Positions 1-9,082 of a stretch of 29,581 bases of DNA are shown here, one piece after another. Numbering within the stretch: position 1 is the first letter of the stretch; the number at the start of each line of letters is the position of its first letter. The position numbers and the translations under genes are program-made. The DNA comes from Haplosporangium gracile (Eukaryota; Mortierellomycota; Mortierellomycetes; Mortierellales; Mortierellaceae): NCBI GenBank assembly GCA_015499985.1, contig JAAAUF010000518.1, positions 1 to 29,581 of the forward strand, written 5' to 3'. Below the pieces are notes generated by a model. It searched no databases. It saw only the letters and a list, made by a program, of their open reading frames with translations, and was not told where the DNA came from.

Positions 1-38
1 AAAAAAAAAAAAAAATTTTTTCGTTTCAAAAAAAAGAA

Positions 39-69
<31 letters not shown>

Positions 70-71
70 AG
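1..71. repeat. A/T homopolymer block at the window edge
   Basis: The first 71 bases are almost only A and T: an A run of 15, a short mixed stretch, then an uninterrupted T run of about 25 that ends in TTAG. No coding or RNA signal is seen. It is not a telomeric TTAGGG-type repeat. It may be ordinary low-complexity DNA or a poorly resolved assembly end. Confidence 0.8.
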
Positions 72-2679
72 CGCAAGCCATTAACATCACAATCTGATAG
101 ATGCAGGCACCAAGTAGGTAGTTGTCAGGTTTAGTCAGGACTACGATATCAGGGAAATAGTAATTATAGGGTTTTGAAAGCAAAGGGTTACTTATTTCGT
201 TACTTGCTTGAGACATGGTATGTCATTTTTTTCCCTCGGACATTTGATATAATCGTTAGTCTTGAGGGTGACATGAGTCGGTTCCAGGTGGGAGACTTTG
301 AGAGCTCTATTTGAAAATATTCCAGCTCTCACGCTGATTATTTTCTTCAACTGCCTTTGGTCTTAGCACCATTACCACAAAAACGACAAACTACAACCAG
401 GCCCTTTATCAAAAAAAAACAATTGGGTCTGTCAGAATGAAAGAACAGGGGTGGGTTATTTTTACAAAAAGGTGCGAAGTTTTGTTTATTTTTATCGCTC
501 CTGCCGTTACACAACTAGGCAGTGTGCCCAAGGTAACAACAGCAGCTAACAGGCATTTTTTTTTTTGATATGAAACAGTCGTGTTGTGGGCATGATCAGG
601 CGCCGGTTGGAAGAGAGAGAAAACAGAGAAAGCACAAAGAATATGAGTGAGATCAAAAAAATGCTTATATCGGCCAATACCACACAGTTCGATTCTTCAA
701 AGGATTGATGAGAAAAGAAAAGAGGGGAAGGATGAATCGCCGCCGTGCGGGAACTCTTCTTTTTTTGTCCATCATGTATGTGTCTGTGTGTCTGTGCGTA
801 TTTCCACCATGGGGCTGCAGTCGGATGTCGATGGGGATGGAGATGGGCTGGTCGGAGAGACGGCCTCCTACAGCTTTTCGAATCTCCTTTATTTTCTGCA
901 AGTGAGCGGATCGGATAAGACATGTTCTCGCCGGGCGCTGAAAAATAACAGAAGAAAGATGGAAAGTAGAACATCGAGCAGCATCGCTTGTTACTCTCTT
1001 GGGCAGGTTGTTTGTCTGTTCAACTTTCAAGGCATTGGCCGTCGTTGTTACCTTGAAGAGAAAGGTGAAAAAGTGGACGTGGGCATGAACGGCGGATCTA
1101 GGGCTCAATGTTTAATGGTCAATGGTTTAGTAGCTCGATGGCTCAAACAGGGGACTCGGTGGCGTGGATCAATATCTGCCGAGTGAGTGCCAGCATGCAG
1201 AAAACAAGAAAAAAAAAATGTCCATGGGTGCCTGTGTGCATTGTCTGGTTTGTCTGCCTCTTTCTTCCTTAGTTCGCTTCTCTTTTTCTCTTTTTCTCTC
1301 TTCTCTCTTCTCTCCTCTCTCTTCTCTCTTCTCTCTTCTCGTCTTTATCTTCCCTTCCCGCTTCCCCTGACCAATTGACCGCTGTCTTGTCCTCTGGTCT
1401 TTCTTCTTCTTTTGCCATCCTCTTCCTCGTTCACTCTTCCTACACCTCCCCATATCCTCACAGAATTCATCTATAGCTGTAACGTAACACATAAAAACAA
1501 TTCTGCTCATTTCACAGTTCCTAATCTGCCTCAATCCATCTTCCGTCCTCTCTACGCTCCCATCAACCAGAGCATACAATTACCTATTGTCATTCATTCG
1601 CAAAACGATCGGTAAGACAGTGTGCTCCCCTTCGTTTACACTCTTTTTCACTCTTTTTTGCCCATCTTTTTTTTTCCTGCTCTCTTGGGTCATCGCACAA
1701 GAAGTTATAGAGAGGGGGAGACAAAAAAAATGACGGATATGTTCCCTTACACCCTACTTCGCTCGCACTGTGTATTTACTTATTGCCTTCGATAAATCGG
1801 TATCAACAACACCATATATAAAAACGGTACTGTCGTCCTTCTGTCTTTCCCATGCTTGATTGGGAGCGCGTAACACTCGGCTTGTGAAATTAGGCAAATA
1901 AATAAGCGGTACAGCTGGTACCGACTTTTGTGGTACTCAATAAACATCTTATGGAGACATTCAGACCGAGAGAGAGAGAGAGAGGGAGGAAAAAAAAAAA
2001 AAAAAAGGAGTGGGGGACTTGGATGCGTCCATCCCAGGTTAACGCACAATGCCTTGACCATTGATCGGCTTACCCAGCAACAGTCGTCGGCAAACCCAAC
2101 TTGTCATAGGTCCTTACCCTTCAACGAGTCTTACAGTCAATATGGCAATATGGCCGGCAGTGAATAGTTCAAACGAGAGTTTTTCCTCTTCTTCCTTTCT
2201 TGCGCCCGGCTCTCCTGTGTGATTGCCGCTTGAAATTGAGGCAGCTGGTCCCTTTGGGTTGAAAACCATCATACGCTTTGTGCTGACGCCTTTCTTTCCT
2301 CGCTTCCTGCCTTCGGCTCTACTTGTATTGCATATGCTAAATGCTGCTGCTGCAGCAATAAGAGGGACTGAAGGCTAGGCGGAGTGAGGAGAACAAGGAT
2401 GAGGACAATGATAAGGGACATGGAGCCCGACGGCAATCCATCCTATTCCCATGTCTCCTTTAGTTTCTTTCTTTTTTTTTTTTTTTATCTTGCCCTGGTC
2501 TCCCTTAATGCCCTCCTTCTTGTTCCTTGTTCCCTGTTGTTTGTTCCCTGTCCACTGCCCCATCTCCATGGTTATTCCGGCAACACCTTCTTCGCTTGAA
2601 TAAAGAAAGAGCTGGACAAATACAGCAGAAGTGGAGTCGGCAAACATGGATACGACATTGTCCAAAGCCTTCTTTCTTT

Positions 2680-2755
2680 CTTTCTCCTCTTTTCATCCTT
2701 CCCTCTTTCCCCTCTTTTCATCCTTCCTTCTTTCCCCTCTTTTTCTTCCTTCCTT
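2680..2755. repeat. 25-bp pyrimidine minisatellite, 3 copies
   Basis: Three adjacent copies of a CT-only-like unit of 25, 25 and 26 bp lie at 2680-2704, 2705-2729 and 2730-2755. Each begins CTTTC(T/C)CCTCTTTT and ends in TTCC(C/T)T. They are embedded in a wider CTTT/CCTT-rich tract. The repeat sits in non-coding DNA. Confidence 0.75.
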
Positions 2756-2825
2756 CTTTCCTTCCAACCGCACTTCTATCAATTAACAAAAGGGGAACAG
2801 CCTTCGAAATGTCGGCAGGGGCTAT

Positions 2826-2909
2826 CAAGCAAGCAAGCAAGCAGGCAAGACGAAGAAATAGAAGAAGGAGGTTGACAGGGTTGTCAGGGTTGTCAGGGTT
2901 GTCAGGGTT
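2826..2909. repeat. CAAG run followed by a 9-bp AGGGTTGTC minisatellite
   Basis: A short CAAG tetranucleotide run (2826-2843) is followed about 30 bp later by three perfect copies of AGGGTTGTC (2877-2885, 2886-2894, 2895-2903) and a partial fourth copy (2904-2909). The unit is 9 bp, so it would be frame-neutral if translated, but no credible gene covers it. Confidence 0.8.
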
Positions 2910-3706
2910 CAACAGTAACAAACAGGTACAGAAAAGGAATCTAACAACAACAGGATATCAATTAGTGTCCAATCTCACCTTCACTCTCTCTCTCTCTCTT
3001 AACATACCGTGAACTATTGTCTGTTTATTTATCGGCCGTCGACTACACTCGAACTATCGTTGTTCTTCCCATCCACATCCACATCCCAACTCTCCACAGA
3101 GCCCAGCAACGATTATTTAATCGATCATAGGTCCTCTTCATCCATAAACAATAATACGAAGTATATCCAACTACTCGCCTGTCCCAGAATTTTGGTTCTC
3201 GGTAGCTATAGTCCCTAAGTCCTCTATCATCACGTTCTCCGCTCATCCTTCTTCTATCTTTACTCTCCTATTCTTACTCCACGATCTCAATCCTGCCTTC
3301 CTTACTCTTGTTCCTGTTCCTGCTCCTGCCCCTGCTCCTGCTCTCACTTCCGGTTCTCTTTAAAGGAGGTATTTTGTTGCTCTCTCCTTCGATCTTTCAC
3401 TCTCTCTACTCAACACACCTAGTCAACCACATCTATCGCCACCTTTTTCTTTGTCAAAAAACGAGATGTCGCTCTCCATCAAGAAACCGTGTCTGCACGT
3501 ACAATTGTGTCTTCCTCCACTGGCTCCTCTTTTCTACTACCTTCTTCATGGTGGTTTTTTATTATTATTATTACTTCTCTCCGCCGCGATGGCATGGACA
3601 GCGCAACTGCAGCTACAATACCATGGGAGTTTGACCTCGTTTTCGTTACAAACGAAACCACACTCGCTTTTACTCACCTAATAATAACATCGCCATTCAT
3701 TTCCTC

Positions 3707-3729
3707 TTCCTCCTCCTCCTCCTCCTCCT
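3707..3729. repeat. TCC trinucleotide microsatellite
   Basis: A run of TCC units lies inside the CT-rich stretch upstream of the Gln-rich protein gene. It is probably part of the pyrimidine-rich promoter or leader, not coding sequence. Confidence 0.7.
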
Positions 3730-4177
3730 TGCTCGGACATTTAGGAAGGGAAGACAAAGTTAGCCATTCCGCCTTGGCAATTACTTCGCTCGCTCTCTCT
3801 GCCCTGTCTTCTGTAGCCCCGGCTCGTCCTTCCTGGATAAAATACCTATACCCTAATTATACACTTTTCTCCCTCCCCTAGACTTTTCCTTGACCATTAT
3901 TACTCTCTGCCTCCACCTCGTCTTCTTCACCTGCTCTTTTTTCGTCCTCGTTTCCTCGCCGTTTCCTTCTTCTTCTTCTTTGTCCTCCCCTTCTCTTCTC
4001 TTACTTTCTATCCCCTCATCATCGTCTTCGTATTGTCGCTGTTGAGACAAGTCATCCGTACTACCACATTTCAATACAACTCTTGCTCTCAGGAACAGGA
4101 GTTACCATTGATTTACTACCTCCTTTCTTGCCACTGCCACCTTCCTCTTCTTGCTTTATCGCTTTCCACCATCTCGA

Positions 4178-6958
4178 ATGACCTCAACTTTCCCCGTCAA
4201 TAAGCGCACCGATAACCGCTTATCCACTACCGATCCAAACAGCGAATACAGCCATTATTTGAGGCAACAGCAGCCGAACACAACTCCCCCCCAAAGTCTC
4301 GAGTCAATGACTTTCTCCTCGACGCAGAGAACCGGTCGCCCTCGATCCCTGTCCACATTCTCTTCCCATGGACCGTCGTCGTCTAAAAGCTCACAGCACT
4401 CGAACCGAAGTTGTTCCAGCTCAGTCTCAAGCGCCAGCTCAAGGAGTTCAACCAACGAAGTCCCTCCTACGCTTATCCGGTATACTCTGACAGGTAAAAA
4501 ACTATTCTTGAACAGGCGTAAGCAGGCGAATATTCAACCTTTGTTAGAGATTCTAAAGCCTTTTAAATCTTGTATACAACTATCGCTTGGCATAGATAAC
4601 CCTGTTCGTGCCCAGCCACCTAGACAACCCGCGCATAGATCCAAACTCTCGAAGCAATATTCTCCTTCCGATTCAGAAGACAGTGATGACGAGCCCTTGG
4701 GCCTACAGTCATCTCGGCAGTCCACATACATGTCTGGTCCACTTGCTGAGCTAAGCAGCGCCACAGAGAGTTTACGAGGTATGTTTTATGTACGGCACTT
4801 GACTTCAAACACAATGCACGTGTAGGTTGTTTTTGATAGGCACTAATAAGACTACTGCCCCGGTTTTTGCTGCATACTCTGCATACGCGTCTCCTGTTGC
4901 CTCCTAAGAAAACAAAGAATAATACAATATCCGTTGTTGAGATTAACCACTCTGCTGACATCTTACTGCCCTTGAATAATAATTGCGGGGTCCGTTCACT
5001 TGGGAGTAGCTATTTCAAGATTGGACATGGATCAGACCGCGGCAAGGTCTCTTACACCTGCCCAGCCGCAAGAACCTGCCGACACGACTAAGGTCAAGAC
5101 CCTTTCGTCAAAATGTAGGCGCTTTCATAACGACTCACATTTTATGGCTAGGATCCCTTGTATGATATACCTTGTATGGAATAGGAATGTTTACTATCAC
5201 TCTTTTATGGTCGGTGAATAGTGACCCTGGCCAAGAGGTTGTCGCGTCTCTTTGGCGGAAGATCCAAAAACTCCAAAAAGTCGTCTCGTCCATTGTCGGG
5301 CGAGGCGACTGCATCGACATCTGATGCTGAAGCGTCTCCCTACCAGAACAAGCTGCCTTCAATCGAGATTATCAACGACGTGTCGAATCAAGAGCTGCAT
5401 CCGCCCAACATATTTATTCACCAACAACACTCCCACCCAAATTCAGAACATACCAACACCAGTGAAGGACGCGGCGTCCAAAATACTCAACATAATCGGA
5501 GAACAGCGACAAGAGAGAATGCATTAAACACTATCGATGTAGGCAACCATCGACGCTACTCGAGCTCGACCGGACCATCAGCGCCCACGACTCCTACAAC
5601 GCCGAAATCGTCTCACCTACTCCTTCAGCGACAGAGATCGCCATCGGGTGCAAACCTTATCAATCATAGCAACCGCTCTTCGATGCCAGGAGTTGAAGAT
5701 CTAGACTTTGATCAACTACCCTATCGTCAGTATAGCCAAGACCCACGACACACGCCGTCAGGTTCTCCTGTCCTTCACACCGCCGCCAGATCATTTTATT
5801 CTCGAGATAATGCTGACAATACCCGTAGTAGCTCTCCCCGTTCGACAACACCCACGGAGGAACTCCTCCGAGCCCGAAGGAGCACCATGAACGACGCGTC
5901 TTCGATGATCCTATCGGCTGCCGGAACCACGCCCTCAAGACGGAGCAGCACGCCTTTGATTGTCTCAGAGACCCTTGTGTCGAGAATCGATCGAGAAAAA
6001 TCCACTGTTTGCTTTCAGGTTCCAAACGCTAGAAGGGATTCCTATTCACGCGATGCAAACTTGGATCCAGCCCTGACGAGTCTTGTTCAGCAACATCGAA
6101 AAGACTATCAGACCAACTTTCGACTGGGAGGAGTGCCCGAAGTGATACCCCAATCTTTGCCTCAGGTCCCGGTCCAGACGACACCCCAGCCGTTTGTGCT
6201 GCCTCGACTTCACAGCTCACCTTTGTTGATGGAGTCTCATCTGCCTAACACTCGAGACCGCGAGGGACGAGGACCAGCGTCTCGGAGAGACTCAAGTGGA
6301 GCCCATGCTAGTCCTATGGTAGGACCACACCCCACTCATCCATTGAGTACGCCGAATCCTGGTACCCCTGGACTACTCCCAACCGAATATCACTCACGGC
6401 GCCTTTCAAGTATTCAAATCCAGACAGTTCATAACCCCTACATATCGGAAGCCAAAGGCACGTACTCGGGCACTCATGGCAACCTTCTCAACGCAGCAGC
6501 AATTTCTTCCGCCAAGTTACAGCAGCAGCAGCAGCAACAACAACAGCTCCAACAGCTCCAACAGCTCCAGAATTATCAGCAGGTCCAACAACCCTCACCC
6601 CAACTTACTCCTCATGGACACCAGCCAGGAAGCCAAGGAAAACACCGTCCTTCCTCCAAACGTCAATCTGTCTCTAGCTACTTTAATATTTCACCACAAC
6701 AGCAACCGTATTCCGCCTCTCAGTCAACCGCCTACGTCTCTCCTTTCCCAAGTCCAGTAATTAGAGCGACTGGATCGACCTTGGGCTATACTCATGAGCT
6801 CTCGGTAGCCATGCAGCATCAACAATGTCAACAACAACAAATCCAGCTTCAGATTCAGCAACAACAGCTCCGCAATTTACAGCAACAACAACAAATTCAA
6901 CAGCAATCACCGTTCTGCCAGGTGTCTCCATTAACACTGTTGCAGAACCAGAGCGCGC

Positions 6959-7013
<55 letters not shown>

Positions 7014-7545
7014 GCAACAGAATCAGCAGCAGCAGCTAGAGCAGTTGCAACAGATTCGTATACAGCAGCAACAACTCCTGCTTCAACAACAACAACAGCT
7101 GCTGCAGCAGTTGGAGCAGACCCGAGCAGCAGTGATGGCTTCGACTACAACAGCAGCTATTTCTCCTTTGACACCCTACAATCCGACACTGGGCGTCGCC
7201 TCTCCTCCTCAACAACAACAACAGCAACTTTCGATGGTCAACCAAGGCGTTCCCTTGCATTTTGCGTTACCAGCAGCCCCTGTACTGACCAAAGCGATGG
7301 GTTTGGGTATGGGCATGAACATGAATCCACTGAGCGTCATGGGAATGGGAGTAGGTCTCCAACAGCCGACCATATTCCCCCAGCTGGTGATGACTCCTCC
7401 ATTAACTCCTCAACTCGATGGGTACATGACACCTATGTACTCTTACCAGCAGGTCCCGACCAGCGCCATCCCGGCAGGACATGCGCCTGTCCACGCCGCT
7501 ACCGAGGGAGTCAGTGCTCGCGACTCAGCCGTAGTGGGCTACTAA
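4178..7545 (+). CDS. Ser/Gln-rich protein with polyQ tract, function unknown
   Basis: Unrecognised. Four exons fit in phase: 4178-4493, 4596-4778, 5010-5114 and 5222-7545 (about 975 aa), with introns of 102, 231 and 106 bp. The ATG at 4178 is the first in its CT-rich leader. Seen: a Ser-rich N-terminus; an acidic patch SDSEDSDDEP; a basic stretch TLAKRLSRLFGGRSKNSKKS just after intron 3; a long Ser/Thr/Pro region with six RRx[S/T] motifs (Ser or Thr at about residues 315, 423, 444, 475, 559, 597); a Gln-rich block (about 635-831) with 21 consecutive Gln (781-801); and a Met/Gly/Pro-rich C-terminus. No catalytic or folded domain, signal peptide or membrane segment is visible. The composition resembles fungal Gln-rich regulators or scaffolds, and the repeated sites suggest PKA-like kinase or 14-3-3 control; both are inference. 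The first intron is divisible by three and stop-free, so it may be retained. The N-terminal exon structure is the least certain part. Confidence 0.75.
4494..4595 (+). other. Stop-free, in-frame 102-bp intron (possible exitron)
   Basis: Donor ACAG|GTAAAA and acceptor GCATAG|AT keep phase 1 on both sides. The interval is 34 codons long without a stop, so retention would add 34 residues rich in Lys and Leu. That composition differs from the flanking Ser/Pro/Gln-rich protein, which favours removal. Whether it is always spliced cannot be decided from the sequence. Confidence 0.55.
6958..7020 (+). repeat. CAA/CAG repeat encoding 21 glutamines
   Basis: There are 18 uninterrupted CAA codons (6958-7011), then CAG CAA CAG, then AAT. 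This is the longest of many Gln runs in the last exon of the Gln-rich gene. Pure CAA is prone to slippage, so length differences between strains or assembly errors are likely here. Confidence 0.95.
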
Positions 7546-7572
7546 ATCATTGTTATCGTGTAAACCCATAAA

Positions 7573-7578
7573 AATAAA
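7573..7578 (+). terminator. Poly(A) signal AATAAA of the Gln-rich gene
   Basis: A perfect AATAAA lies 28 bases after the TAA stop at 7545. It faces the minus-strand hexamer of the next gene, which starts 15 bases further on. Confidence 0.6.
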
Positions 7579-7592
7579 TGCATTCATCTCTT

Positions 7593-7598
7593 TTTATT
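7593..7598 (-). terminator. Poly(A) signal AATAAA of the chitin deacetylase gene
   Basis: TTTATT on the plus strand reads AATAAA on the minus strand, about 90 bases after the TAG stop at 7688. The two convergent transcripts should overlap at their 3' ends. Confidence 0.55.
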
Positions 7599-7687
7599 TC
7601 GAGAGACGTTACACTGCTGCTCACAGTGCAATACGTAGGATAAGTTAATACCCTTTTCTAATATGAGTATCAAGTTGATCTATGATT

Positions 7688-9019
7688 CTATGCGAAGATA
7701 GCGACGGCAGCAAGGGCAGCAGCGGCAATAGAGATCGCGCCAACGGACTTGACGTTGGCATTGTTGGGCTTAGCGACGGTGGAAGTACCGATGGCGGCCG
7801 AACCGGTAGGAGTGCTGGAGGAGCCAGAGGTGGCAGCGACCGAAGGAGTGACGCCCGAGACCGAGGGCATAGGAGCAGTACCACCGAGCTGGTAGGGTTG
7901 GGCATCGCCCTCACACTGGGCAACCGAGGCAATGTTGATCTTGCGGGCAGTACCAAGAGGAATCAACTTTTGGGCGGCGGCGACTGTGAGTTCGTTGAGG
8001 TCGTGCTCGAGACAGTAGAAACCCTTGGTCTTGTTGGAGGCGACGTAGGCATCAAGAGACTTTGTGAAGGTAGCAATGACCTTGGCCTCGGCCATGGTGG
8101 GCATCTGCCAGTCGTTGGTGTCAAAAGCATCGCCAGTCCAGTCAACAGGAATATAACCGAGCTTCTTGAGGACATAGCGGACACGGTTATTGATATCACC
8201 ATAGGGAGGACGCATGTACTTGAGGCGGAGACCGGTGGCCTCCATGACGGCCTTCTCAGTCCACTTCATCTCAGCAACGATCTGTTCGTTAGACAAGGTG
8301 GTGAGGGCGTGGTGAGACCAGGTGTGGGAGGCCAAGTGATGGCCCTCGGCAATCTCGCGCTTGACGGTATCAGGGTATTGGATGACATTGGAACCAATCA
8401 AGAAGAAGGTGGCAGAATGCTTGTTGGTCTTCAAGTAGTTCAAAAGGGTAGGGGTGGCGGTAGAGGGACCATCGTCAAAGGTCAAACCCCAGGTGTTGGG
8501 AGCAGCGCAGGCAGTAATATCATCAGCGGCGCATCCATCGCAAGTCCAGTAACACCTATATAATTTGAAGGGAAAGCAGATTAGAGAAGGGAATGAATTA
8601 GAAACAACTGGTTCATTTTTGCCGTTCAGGAACATGGTGTCATGTTACTTGTTTGGTTATTAAAAAAAAGACAACAATAATTTTTTTTTTTTTCAGGACA
8701 GAGACAAAGAAAGGAGTTGCGAGTTGATTCGCTCAATATGGCAGCGCCGCAAGGGAAAGAAAAAAGCGATGGTGGCAATGACTTACTCGTTGGGGATAGG
8801 AGGGTTAGGGCAGGATGGAGGATCACCCTTATGAAGAGGGATGCTGGGTGCTCCAGAGAGATCGCCAAGCTCCTTGAGCCAGGCCTGCACTTCGGGTGAG
8901 TTAATAGGGGGGATTTGGTTGATTGTGGGGTACTTGCTGACGTCGATAGTAGTCTGAGCCTTGACAGCGGCCAAGGTCAAAACGAGGACAGTGAGAGAAG
9001 AGGCAAAGAATTTGACCAT
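7688..9019 (-). CDS. Chitin deacetylase (CE4), secreted and probably GPI-anchored
   Basis: Removes acetyl groups from chitin to give chitosan in the fungal cell wall. Two exons, 9019-8787 and 8555-7688, give 366 aa; the 231-bp intron (8786-8556) has GTAAGT and TATAG ends, and Glu78 spans the junction. Residues 1-21 look like a signal peptide. A Cys-containing linker (about 70-94) precedes the CE4 domain. All five family motifs are visible: TFDDGPS (Asp105/Asp106), SHTWSHH (metal ligands His155 and His159), RPPYGD (193-198), DTNDW (223-227) and LEHD (260-263). So the enzyme should be active and metal-dependent. A Ser/Thr/Pro-rich stalk (about 305-340) leads to a small polar stretch (PNNANVKS) and a hydrophobic Ala-rich tail ending the protein, the layout of a GPI-attachment signal. 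It is convergent with the Gln-rich gene. The family is certain; in vivo preference for chitin is the usual fungal assignment. Confidence 0.95.
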
Positions 9020-9072
9020 TGTGGAGATGGAGAGTTGAGGAATGAAGATAATGGATAGAGTGGGAAGGGGTG

Positions 9073-9082
9073 CTTTTAAATG
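9073..9082 (-). promoter_or_regulatory. Possible TATA-like element of the chitin deacetylase gene
   Basis: On the minus strand the sequence reads CATTTAAAAG about 55 bases upstream of the ATG at 9019. A second TATTTAA-like site lies near 9309-9316, beyond a pyrimidine-rich (coding strand) tract at about 9180-9290. Either could set the transcription start; the choice is a guess. Confidence 0.35.

Larger units (their letters stand above)
72..4177. other. Gene-poor upstream region, no supportable gene
   Basis: This 4.1-kb stretch holds only low-complexity open frames on both strands, rich in Ser, Phe and Leu or in Lys and Arg, as expected from CT/GA-rich DNA. None resembles a known family. It contains several CT-rich runs (about 1283-1345, 2680-2765, 3230-3350 and 3690-4010), a GA run at 1968-1984, an A run at 1990-2006 and small minisatellites listed separately. 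The last ~900 bases are strongly pyrimidine-rich on the plus strand and probably include the promoter and 5' leader of the gene starting at 4178. A possible minus-strand intron at 938-1051 is discussed under findings. Confidence 0.6.

Noticed and set aside
647..1186. A 179-codon plus-strand frame in the gene-poor left end
   Set aside because: Composition looks random, there is no family resemblance, and overlapping frames are equally open on the other strand.
7682..8563. A 293-codon plus-strand frame antisense to chitin deacetylase
   Set aside because: Low-complexity Gly/Asp-rich shadow of a biased coding strand; the minus strand shows all five CE4 motifs.
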